64,000 nt of DNA from Caprimulgus europaeus (Eukaryota; Chordata; Aves; Caprimulgiformes; Caprimulgidae), in assembly GCA_907165065.1 (NCBI GenBank), contig OU015533.1:29838578-29902577 (forward strand), in the 5' to 3' direction. The notes beneath the pieces were generated by a model. The model ran no database searches and was not told the origin of the DNA. It saw nothing but the letters and a program-made list of their open reading frames with translations. The position numbers and the translations under genes were made by a program. Shown piece after piece: positions 1 through 12,500 of this stretch (the stretch's first letter is position 1; the number at the start of each line of letters is the position of its first letter).

Positions 1-488
1 TTGTTCTAGTATTCAGAGGTTTATTCAGCTCATTTTGAAGGAGCAGCCTCATTTTAGCTCCAAAATTACCTACTTGGCATGCAGTTTTGTTTATCACTAT
101 TTATACCAGAAATGCATAAAAAATAACTGATGTTATTATTGGTGTTGGATACACTACAGAGTTAAGTTTTCAGCACTTTAACTCCCTCTGCAAAAAAACA
201 TTGGGTCATTTTTGCATGTGCTCTCTGTGCGTTATCTATCCTGGTAACAGTGATGTTACCACAGAGATATTCACCTCCTTTCCAGGTCTTGAAAGCTCAC
301 TTTGATTATAGCTTATATTTTTTCTAAATTTTGTCTTCATCAATAACTCAGAAGCAAAAATCCAATATTAAACTTAACTTTCTTATGTCTATAGAATTTG
401 CCTATTGTGACATTCTGTCTTAGTGACATTCATCCTTTTGGGTCAGTCATCTTGTATTTTGTTTACCCTCAGATGCTAACTCACTCAC
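1..488. other. Start of AOX2-like intron 27, no exon seen
   Basis: AT-rich DNA below exon 27. I looked on the minus strand for the exon 28 motif (ETST-TVPNA) and did not find it. Nothing else is recognisable. Confidence 0.7.
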
Positions 489-584
489 CTGTAACATCTT
501 AGTGTGAATTCCTTGTCCCAGTTCAATTCCTCCATGAGTGACCAGCACAGACCCATCTATATAGATGTGGACGAGAGCTCCAGC
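489..584 (-). CDS. AOX2: AOX2-like exon 27 (last visible)
   Basis: Encodes [20 protein letters not shown] then [12 protein letters not shown]. GGIExGQGxHTKM is the molybdopterin-binding loop. Acceptor TATTTAG, donor CAG|GTGAGT, phase 0. The next exon is not present in bases 1-488, so the gene continues outside the window. Confidence 0.93.
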
Positions 585-3500
585 CTAAATAAAAGCCACA
601 GAAATTAATTTTCTTACTGCACTGAACAAAGGTGCATAAGAATAGATAGATTTAATTCACAAGAATCAGTGTACTATTAAAAGGGAGTGGAAATTCTCCA
701 GCAGTGTGACAATAACAAATTTCACTGCTCTAAGACAGGATAGACTCTAAATGAGCTAGTAGTTATTCACAGGAGCTCTGCAGGGATCCCAGTAATTAGT
801 TCAAATAACAGAAATGTAATTTTTTTGTGTCATGATATTGGGTGAATTAAGAACATGGTGGCTCTAGTTATAATGTATGTGTAGCCCCAGATACTATTCT
901 CTCCTCACCCATAATAAGAGGAGGACAGAGAAGAATTTGAACCTGGAAGGCATTTTGGACAGTTGGCAAGGTATATCCTACCATGAACACCTACAGGACT
1001 TTTAGAACAAACAATATTGGAGTTTTGCTCTTGTTTTTCTGAAGCTGAGGGATAAGTCCTAGTTCTTTTTGTTTCTGTGTATCCTTACAGGGTAATAATA
1101 AACTGATGTTCATAGTATATAATTTTGATGGAGCAATGACAGAACTGCTCTTCCATTCTCTCTCATAGGCTGTCAAGAAGATGGCTTAGAACTTGATTCA
1201 CTTTCTGTCTGTGTTTTGGTGCACCTTTTTGTAAATAAATAACTATTTTAAACAAGGGAAATGCAAGAAGCAGGTGAAAATGCAAGCAATTAACTTTAAT
1301 TCATGGTAAAATCAGGAACAAATAACTTCCCAAGGAATGTTGATGAAAGAAATGAATCCCATAGAAGCCATCCACGCCTATGAAGGAACAAGTCGATATG
1401 AAAGAGAACTAGAAATTCTGTAAAGAGACATTTTACTGTAGTGTGCAATGAGCTACCAACATTCAGAGAGCAAACAGTAGATTCTGAGAAGTGTTGTGAA
1501 ACACAGTGCCTCTGGGACATCTTCTTGTTTGTTATTAAGTCTACATTGAGAAATAATGGTCATGTGATCTCTTTGGTGCCAACTTGTGACATTTGCTATC
1601 AGGTAACATTTTGCTGATGTCAGTTAGAGTCTTAGCTGACAAAGACAAGATTAAACAATAAATCTATTCTCTAAGATGTAGATCTACATTTTTGGAAATT
1701 CAGTGCAACACCTGAGCTTTATTGTGGAGGTTTTGGTGAAATGTAACTATTATTTATGTGTTTTTTGATCTTTTGTATCAGATGAATTGTGATCCCTAGA
1801 TGTTCCTTTACTGTGAGAACATTGTTGGATGAAATATTTTAATGTCTTACTGAGATTTTAATCTACAATAGTGCAAAAACAATCAAGACATAATGGAATG
1901 AACAGCTGACCTATGAAACATGTCAATTTACCTTTTCATCCTCATAAAGAAATAACAATGTTTGTTCATTTAACCTGAAACTCATTTGAAATAATTTTTG
2001 GTTCAAGGCATGAATTAAAAGAAAAAAAACATCCCCAGAAATACCACTATCTTGAGGAATAAAAAATTCCAATAGCAGAGCTTAACCTATCATATAAATG
2101 GGACTTTGAACGATAGAAGTGATAATTTTTCACACTATAGACCAGATTATGGAAGGTTCCAATTTCTACATTTTTACAGTGAATTATTTATCTTTTTGCT
2201 GGATAAAGATAGCATTTTGGGAATCAGAAATTCATGTTTCTGTGAAGTGAATAATCATACAATGGTTTGGGTTGGAAGGGATCTTCAACCCAAGGGAAAG
2301 TCATCTAGTTCGACCTCCCCCTACCACAGCCAGGGATATCTTTCACTAGATGAGGTTGCTCAAAGCTCCATCTCATACTGAGTAAGCACTTATAAAGAGA
2401 TCAGCCAGATAGAGTGATGTTCTTTTTGAAAGGAAGTATATCTCAGTGGATGATATTTTATGCTAGTCCAGCATGTTCTCTTTCTCTTTCCTTTTTGCCT
2501 GTAGAGATTATACTTCCTCTGGTTTTGGAGAGAAAAGTAGAGATCTTTTAGATTGTAAAAGCACTGTTTCAAAGAGATTACCTGATGAAAATAAGTTGCA
2601 TTAAATCCAACAGAAAACTTCATGGGAATGATGGCAATCCCTTTCTTTTTCCAATAATTTCTCACGTTAAATTCTTCCACCATTGCTCTTCGGCTGTAGT
2701 AGTCAGACTTGTCCAAACATTCTTCCCAGCATTTCCAGAGGTTCTCTGCATCAAACTCTTCTTTGAAGGATGTTAGGTTAACTCCTTTGTACATGTTTAT
2801 TTCCCTAACCTAAACAGCAAGCACACAGTGCTGAAAATAAACATCACCTTATAATATATTGACATATTATATAAAATAAAATGACATGTCATATAATGAT
2901 ATAATTAATACTTATCTATCATAATGTCATATCCCTTTCCCTGAGGAAATCACCACTCAAATGGCCTGATTTTTTTTCTCATGTCAAATGCCTGTGAACT
3001 TGAGTGGTGTCAGTGGGATTGTTCACAAGGACTACTCAGTGCAAAAAGGTTGGTAAACTCAAATTGTAAATTAGACTAGACAAAAAAAACCAGAACATAG
3101 AGCCAGGTGAGAAGCTCAATAGTGTTGAAAGAAGAGTAGAATGGATACCTGGTAAATATTTTGAAAGACTTTTGAAAGTGGGGAGACAACAGAGCAGCTC
3201 TGGGCAAGGCACTAAGTTATTTATAATAATAAATTGTGACATGAGGAAATCAGTCAAAAGTGTGGAGCAAAGCTTGGGCTTGGAGATAGCAGGGGGATGT
3301 GTCTGAAAGCCTTCCTGAAATGTGGTAAAGGGCAGCAAATACATTGGAGAAGGAAAAGATTCAAAGAAATAGAGAAAAGACATGATGGCTGGCATCCTAG
3401 GAAAGTAAAATTATTTATAAACCATAGTTTGGATATACAAGAGATTGGTACCTAAGCAATTGAAGATTGGAGAGGAAATGGCAACAGTTAAAACTACTGG

Positions 3501-6500
3501 GAAACTTTCTAAAGGCAAGGGAGAAGCCAGAAGTGTCAGCCTGGTAACTGACAGGTGCCAGCCAACTAAACTGTTGCTAGGTGGGTGGAAAGTCCAGTTC
3601 TAAGAAGCTGAAATGCAGATGACATCTGAATGTACTCGAAATGATCTAAAACTGGTCACACAGTACAAGAGGTTATACTGTTTTGACTGAAGCTGGTCAT
3701 ACTAATGGCAGTCATCAAACATTTTGCAACAGACCCTAGGCCAGTTTTCTCCACTGTTATCTGTACTGTATCAAGTATTATTCCATGGAACCATAGGTGC
3801 TGAATAAGTACTATTCAGCCCAAGTAAAGTTGGTAGCTCTGTTTCTACAAGTACTGGCTTAAGCACAAGGAGCTTCCAACAGTCTAGGTCCTAGAATTCT
3901 CTGTTATCTCAGGGTTTACTTGGCAATCTTAGTTCTTTTACCTTCTCGTGTGGTAGGCCAGTTTGAGTTGCCACAGCCACAATACAGGTCTCCACAAACA
4001 GACCTGCTTGGGGAAACCCAAATCCTCGGAAGGCAGTATTAGAAGGTAAATTAGTCTTGCAGGCATGGCCCCTGACACGGAGGTTGGGGATACTATATGC
4101 ATTGTCCACTTTCAACAGAATATACTCAATCACCTGTAATAATAGATTATAGTTATTTAAATGATTTATTTAAAAAAGACAGTGAAACCTGTGAAAGACG
4201 CTCAAGAGACCAATGAGATTTAATTGTTTTAAGGAGTAGAACTATAGTCAGGAGGCCTGTTCTGTTTTTCACATGTAAGTTAAATTTAAATTAGAGGAAC
4301 TACATTTAACTCACAGGAATTACAATAGCATAAAGAAGCATTACTGAGGGAAAAATCAGACCTTCATTTTTGGGAAAGTGAAGGAATAACTATTATATAA
4401 TAGGTTACCTTCTAAAACTTCTTGTCTCTCTGTCTTCACTGAACTTTTAAACCTGAATTTTTTATGTTCAACATTACCTGACATGAAATATTGTATCCTT
4501 AATGATATTTTGTAATCAACATCTGGACCACAGATGCATTTTTACTTCAGGCAGAGGAGAATTGTACTTAACAAAAATAGACCCTTCATAATAATAAATT
4601 GTGACAAAAAGCTGTTACTTCTTTTTGTGACCAGTTCAGTCAGTGTAAGTGGTATGAGTGAAGAAGGACTTACCAACTCAGATTCATCTTTTGTACAGCC
4701 ACCATTTATATAACACTGAAAATCTGCAGCTATGATTCTACCATCATTCATGAATCCAACCTGTAATATAGCAACCGATGCATTAGTGGTCTTTTCTGTC
4801 ATGTATTTCAAACCTCTTTTTAGGAATAAGCTAACCAGTTAACAAATACTGCCTGAGGTTCAGACTACAGAAAACAATGGGATTGTTTCCACTGAATTGA
4901 AAAAATTATCTGCATGGATTTCTGTCTATAGGATGGTATCAGTTTGGATCTGAATATGCAAACCAAGAGCAAAATACATATAAAACCCACAAATCATCAG
5001 AATACCTCAGCTGCCCACAAAGCTATTCTCCCATGTAAACATTGACTATACTCACACAGAATCTGAAAAAGCTTGTTCACCACTGTTTTCTGTATGAACA
5101 GAGACCAGAAAGAGGATGACAAGATCACTGAATAAGCTATGATTATGCTTATTCTACTTTCTGAAGTATTCTTTTTGTAATAATCTTTCACCCTGATGAT
5201 TTCATCACATAGAAACCATAACAACATGAACCAATGGTGCATATTTTTTGCACATTACATACTCAGAAATATCTGATTTAATTCTAGTTCTAGTTCCTTC
5301 CTTTTCAGCTTTAAAAAAAAAAGTTAATATTTGGTTTTATGTTTTTAATACTTTATATAATAATATTTAAAGGGGAACAATCATAGAAAACTGCAGAATA
5401 ACTGGAGACCAACTTGTTAAATGATGTTAATGGATGCAGCTCCATCAGGATTAAGGATAAGAAAATAAGAGATAACAAATATTATTGCTGGCTAAATTCT
5501 GTATGGCTGCATGGGTAGGATAAGAGATGGGACTGATGGGGAGAAGGTTTTTTGCTTAATGTAGGTAAGCAACTAATGCAGTTTTTGCAGCTATTGGATT
5601 TAAGTAAAGGAAAGGTTAGGGTTGGGGTTAGATTTAGGATTTGAGAGACCAAGATCAACATTCCTCCTCTTTAGAAGTTGTAATCATTATCTAAACTTTA
5701 GGAAAAAATGGGAAGTTGTAACTACATCAAAACAAAACATGAACCATAAGTCTATGAGGACTTATTGAAAATTCAATGAGAAAGATAATTCCTCCTTGTT
5801 TTTTTTTCCAAAAGCATAACCTTAGTCATAATTCATAATCTTTATCCTAGCTTCAAGATCTAATTAATGAATAGCAGCACCAGAATTTATATGAATGATT
5901 AACTGTTTCTTCTGCTTTAAATCCACACCTAAATATTTAGCTCCATATAAGACTGGAGAGCAGGAAAAGAAACTCCCCATTGTTTTTTTTCCTCTAAATC
6001 TAGTCCTACTTCTAGCACCCCCATCATAAAACACACGGATAACCAATAGCTGAAACCAAAGGCAACATAAGCTTTTGCCACTATCGGTAGCTTTAGGACT
6101 CATAGATAATTCAGCAAGAAAACAAAATCTTGACATCATCTATTTTCACCTTTCCTAGCAGTAGCCATAATCTCAGAGATCCCTGGTTAAGAGGGTCCAG
6201 TGAAATGAACCATGAGCCATATGCCTTTTTCAATACCACCCAACAAAGCTTGGGACCTATACAGTACTTCAGAAGAAGTAACACTCCTCATCAGGTCCTT
6301 TAAGAATCCCAACCCTTGCAATTACAAAAGTAGCCTTAATAACTCTTGATTAAAAATAGTTTGCTTCAAAATTATACATACAGCATACATCCCATTCAAT
6401 ATAAATACTTCTTATGGTTCAGAGGCTCATGAAAGACTGTAAAAAAAAAAAAATCAAACTCCACACTTCCCCCCATCCTGAAAATACTCTAGCCATAATT

Positions 6501-9500
6501 TTTACAATACAATACTTTGGTAAACAGTATCTGCATAAAAACTAAACGTAAAGCATGCCTCCTTTCTAATACATACTGTCCTCCAAGCTCAGATGATGAT
6601 GTGATTTAGGAAATCAAATTCCAGAATATTTCATGTCAAAGACAGCAACCTTAATCTTGGCCTTGCTTCTAGAATCCTCAGGTAAGCAGCATGTGTGCAA
6701 AATTTTTTTTAGAAAGATAGAACTTCCACCAGAAAATCTTATTGCTGTTGTCTATGCACATCTCGGCAATCTCGTCTTTGCTCGTTTTCTTTAATATAAC
6801 TCTAACCCTAAACTTGGCCTAAACAATTCTTGATAAGTGAGATCTGAATCAAAGGTTTGAAATATATGTCAAATATAAGGCATGACCCAGTCCTCATAGC
6901 TTCAAAGTCCGTATAAAATTTAGACAGAAACCAAAGTCCTCTTGCTTTAATTTTCCTAAGGACATAGATGGGTTCCCTAATGCAAAACTAAACCTACAGT
7001 GGGGATTCTCAGTCCAAAGATGATGGAACCAGAATGAAATATAAGCCAAATGCTGCTTTTCCAAGATAGATATCATGGTACTTCAGGGACTCATGCAAGT
7101 AAAAAAGAAAAAAAAAAAACCCACACTTTTTATTCAAACCTTGACCCTAATACTGAGCCTAGAAATACTGTGGCACTTTATTGCTTCAGCAAAACTAAAC
7201 ATAAGCCCGGAATCTCAATCAGCTGCAGCCCTTGTCGTACCTCTAGAACCTGTGTAAGACTCAGGAAAGAACCAAGATCCTAATTACTTCTTTTTCCTAA
7301 ACTTCACTCTAATGCGAATAGTGTCTGAAAATATTGTCAGTGTCTTCATCAAAATTAAACAGAAGACTTTCTTTCATTCTTTTCAGCCTTCTCAGGTGCC
7401 TATGGAATAACTCAGTGGGAAAACAGACATCTCAGACCTTATTTTCTCCACTTCGTTTCTAACTTTAACACTACCATCAGTGATATCCAGGTAATGAGAG
7501 GTTGCATGAAAACTAAATATGAGCCTTTTCCTTTTCTAAAAGCAAAGCTTAACAGAATTTTGAAGTTCATAGAAGATATAGCAAAAATCACCTTCCATTC
7601 CTTCTTTTCCTTACCTCTACCTATAGCTGCAACCCAAATCCTTACATTAATTATGCCACTGTTATCAGTATCTGCCACTAACCTATTAACAAATAGAAAT
7701 CCAAATAAACTGTTTGTCACTAAAACCATCACCTCAGACTGAGGGATGAAACTGTTTATATTAGGCATATCTTCAAATGTGTCAGGTAACAGCTATATGA
7801 AATATCCTGGCCTGGAAGTTTTGGGTGATGGATATACACATATGCAGTATATGCATAGACCTGTGACCCCTGCAAGACTGAGAAATAGACCAAAATTCTC
7901 CTTCCATATTTTTGTGTAGCCACAGTCCTAATACTATTCCTAGTATTAAATATATATAGATGACCTGTATATGCTATAGCAGTTCTTCACTCAGCTAGCC
8001 CTCAGTTCCTGCAGTCCATGCTAGGCTCATTAATAAACAAATTGTTTAACCACTTTTCCTCAAACCACAGCATATTTTATCATAGATTCAACCATAATCA
8101 GTTAATAGACACCTAGAAGAATAGGAAATACACATGCTGTTGACAACTGTCAGTCACAATCCCATTCCTTGTCTTATGATTAATACAAGATTTTGCCAAA
8201 AATGAAACTTTCCTCCTTTCTTTTCCCAAACTAGTTCTAAACCTCGTCTGATCATAAGCAGAATCCAACAGTATCATCTTTGTAAGCAATATCTGCAGCA
8301 AAATGAAAAATATATTCAGTCTGTCCCAGAAATAGTTATCTAAGGCTCATGCAACAGTCAATAGGAAAACCAACTCCTCAGCCCTTCTTTCACCTAAAAC
8401 ATATTGAACCATAAACCCTGTCCTAGAGGGTTTCAGTGTGCTCAAATCATACACTGACAACAAAGAGAAAGGTTCTTCCTCTGCTACCACCAGTTGCTAA
8501 ACTGACTACAGTGCTGGCATTGTTTACCCAGTTATTTTTAATGTAAGGATTTAGAAGTCTGAGGATGCGGTAGGGCTGATGTTAGCCATGTTTTGGAGTA
8601 AGAAAAGAGATAGATAGCTATTCTTTCTCTGGATATTGCATGGGCTGTAGGAATAGGATGATAACTGTTGTTTTGATTCATAGTAATTGTCAGGGTACTC
8701 TTAGGACTGGGGCAAGGTTGGTGCTGGGTTAAGGTTTCAGAAGAGGAGGAGTTTGGTTTCTTGCTGCATCTTGCTAGTCAAAGAAAACACAGAATTGAAG
8801 AATCGCCTGGTTGGAAAAGACCTTTGAGATCATCAAGTCCAACCGTACCTGTCCACTACTAAACCATATCTTTGAGCACCCCTTCTAGCTATGTTTTAAA
8901 CACCTCCAGGGGTGGTGACTCAACCACCTCCCTAGGCAGCCTGTTCCAATGCCTGAGAACCCTTTCAGTGAGGAAATTTTTCCTGACATCCAATCTGTAC
9001 CTCCCCTGGCACAACTTAAGGCCATTTCCTCTTGTTCTGTCACTTGTTACCTGGGAGAGAAGACACACAGCTGCCTTGCTACTACCTCCTTTCAGGTAGT
9101 TGTAGAGAGCGATAAGGTCTCCCTTCAGCCTCCTCTTCTCTAGAATAAACAACCCCAGTTCCCTCAGCTGCTCATCATAAGGCTTGTTCTCCAGACCCTT
9201 CACCAGCTTCATTGCCCTTCTCTGGACACACTCCGGTGCCTCAATGTCCTTCTTGTAATGAGGGGCCCAGAACTCAGAATACCCAGACACAGTATTCAAG
9301 GTGCAGCCTCACCAAAGCTGAGTACCAGGGAAGGATGACTTCTCTGGTTCTGCTGGCCACACCATTTCTGATACAGGCCAGGATGCCATTGGCCTTCTTG
9401 GCCACCTGTGCACACTGCTGGCTCATGTTCAGCCGGCTGTCAACCAACAACTCCAGGTCCTTTTCCACCGGGCAGCTTTTGAGCCACTCTTCCCCAAGCC

Positions 9501-12500
9501 TGTAGCGTTGCATGGGGTTGTTCTGACCCAAGTGCAGGACCCAGCACTTGGCCTTGTTGAACCTCATATGGTTGGTTGCAGCCCATTGATCCAACAGGTC
9601 CAGATCCCTTTGCAGAGCCTTCTACCCTCAAGCAGATCAACACTTCCACCCAGCTTAGTGACATCTGCAAATTTACTGAGGGCACACTCAATCCCTTCAT
9701 CCAGATTGTTGATAAAGATGTTAAACAGAATTGGCCCCAGCACTGAGCCCTGGGGAACACCACTTGTCACTGGCCTCCAGCTGGATTTAACTCTTCAAAT
9801 GATGTTGGTTTGGCCCAGAGGAAACTGTTACCCACTAATTGAGCAAAATATCTTTTCTCACTCACTTTATATTTTCCAAAGAAAGGGTGCCGTCCACCAG
9901 TGATTAACATATCCATATTCCTTTCAAGGACAAAACGGACTGGGTGCCCAGTCCTAAAATGAACAGAAGAAAATACAATTTTATTACAGCCTATTAATGC
10001 GAATTGCACTTTACATGTAAGTGGCCAAACTCCTGGTGGTGGCAATAAATCAGTTCATTCTTATTAACCTACATGCCTGAGTTTAGGCTGATTCAGCAGA
10101 TTTTTTTTTTTTTTTTTGGCTACAGAAACAAAGTAGAGGAAACGAGCTTTTCAGTGGTTTCCTTTTGGCTTCTCAACAGGGAGATGCAAGTTCCATGAAG
10201 CATGCACAGGACATGGCAAGGAAGCCAGAGTAAAAGAGAGCTGTGGCACAAAGGCCTGATGTGATCACACCTATATATTAGGATAAAAAACTTTCACTGA
10301 GGATCTAGAGTGAAATTCAAACCACCGTGCCTGGGAAAGACCTGAATGGTTGGGATTTGTACAGATCAGCTCTTAGAGAAGCTGCATGGGGCCTCTATTG
10401 GGGCTCTCAGATAGTAAATGAATTCAATTGCCAAAAGCCCAGAGAGTTTTCAAGCCTCTATCCAAGATCTACTGCCAAAAAGGTAAGAAAGATGACATTG
10501 TCAAGATATCCACCCAAGTAGGGTTCAAGACTGAAGTTCCTTTTTTATTCAGTCTTGTAATCTTTAAAATTTTTTAGTTAAATCAGTCATTTGATGTAGT
10601 TAAATAAACTTACTTGTGGGCTGCCACTGCTGCAATTACAGCAAAGAGTGAAGGTTTAGTAATCTTCCCACCAAATGCTCCACCAACGCGTTTCACATGG
10701 CACATAATTTTATTGGACTGGAGGTTTAAAGCTGAAGCCACTAATTCCTGCAAAAGTAAACATCCAGGATTTTACTGAGAATTCTTACCTACCAAAGTAT
10801 ATTTAAAAATGCCTATTTTCCATGACTAACTATACATTGAAAGCTAACAGGCTTAGGAATCCTGGACAGAAAACTAGAGTTGCTATAGAAACAAAGAAAG
10901 AAAAAGGATTTCAAACAAGACACTGATGAAAGCACAATCTAGTCTTTAAAGAATAGTGGAAATGTAAAAATAGCTCCATAAACTAGTTTGATTATCTGAT
11001 GCAAGCCAGTGATGAACTGCAAAAGCTAATCCTAAAAATGTAGAAATTAACATATATTATTTGAAACTGTTTTTTTTCTACAGGCCTACAATCCAATTCT
11101 GATGTTAGCTAGGACTTGTTAACTGTTTTTTTCATGTAGTTTCATATGACTAGTATGTCATTATTTGCATATTAATTTATCATTATTTACACAAGATTAT
11201 GGCCCCATCATCATCAATTTAACTACTCATATGAGCAATGCAGTATCTGAACACACTCTAAAGCTGAAGACACTCATTGCTGCAAAAAAGTGATTGTCTA
11301 AGAATGTACTGAGGACTGTGTCTGCACTGCATTGGATAATACAAATAACACAAGACCTACTGTTAAATTCAGCTTCATCATTAGTAGTCAGGCATCTCAT
11401 TTTCATAAAAAGATTCAAATCAGTTAATCGGAATTGGGAACACCATTAGGGAGTTTCAAGAGAAGCACAGAAGACTGAAAGCAACTCCTGGCCACATAGT
11501 TCAGCTTTAAGGTTATTTAGGAAGGTAAGAAACAGGTATCATTTATACTTTGTTTTACCTGTACACCTGTTGCATGCTGAGTTGACACATACACATCCAT
11601 TTCTTGATCTTCCACTCTTGGAATAACAAGCACACCATTTGTTTCCAGGTAAAAATGTTCCTGTCCTCCCACGTGCAATTCACCTGTTATGTATATAATT
11701 ATAGGAAAATCTAAGCTGGGTTTCAAATGAACTGCTAGGAAATTTATATTTGCCTATATATATGTGTGTGTGTATGTATATATATGGCAGGGAAAAGGAG
11801 TGTTGTCACAGAAGAGAAACAGTTTCATTTGCTTTTCATTTCTTTGTATCTCAGGTTTACACCATCTGGGACCTGTGTTTATTGAGAGGAAATTATTAAA
11901 TCACTTAATCCTTGTATAGCTTTCCACCTCCCCAGCCCCCCAGAGATGAGATCAGTATCAATTTAATATCTCATGCTTTTTCTTCTTTAGGAAGTTACAT
12001 CTTTTCTGCTATGACAGGATTATAATGTCTTCTTCTGAATCATTCTGTGAGGAAAAATACAGTTTACTTCTTCCTTTCTTATCCTCCTTCCTTTAGTATG
12101 CTCTTTTCCTGTTACACTTTTTCTACACACTTCTACCCAACAATTTATTTTCGTGCCATTTCCCTTACAGAGAGAGAAATCTGTCAGCGCAGCACAGCGT
12201 AAAAGCTAAGTCTGTAAATTCTCTATGTAACCTTAAATTGGGTCTGACAATATTTCCCTAGCAGTTATTCCTGAAACACACGTTCATGCAGAACTAGTAG
12301 GAATCAGAACTGAAGCCGATAGAGGGTTACATGACATTTGATGGGGAACAGTTGGAAAAAGTCCAAAGAAAAGCAGAAAAAAAAAATCAATGGAGGTTGT
12401 GAACCTTCATAGAGAGGCTGACAGAATTGAGAGGCCCCAGTGCAAAAACATGAAGGAAGATATCAATCTTGAAATCCATGGAAGGCTGCCGCAAAGAGGA

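Larger units (their letters stand above)
4761..9865. other. AOX2-like intron 23 (5.1 kb)
   Basis: The longest visible intron of this gene. It holds a degenerate tandem array (about 5,510-8,770) and a 1 kb CR1 copy (8,787-9,795). The piece at 4,761-5,500 is plain AT-rich DNA. Confidence 0.85.

Noticed and set aside
3036-3395. 119-residue open frame on the minus strand
   Set aside because: Lies within AOX2-like intron 25, low-complexity Leu/Ser/Phe-rich, no recognisable family.
5623-5645. Telomere-like 'gttagggttggggttag'
   Set aside because: Only one or two imperfect TTAGGG-like units; better explained as an inverted unit of the local tandem array than as an interstitial telomere.
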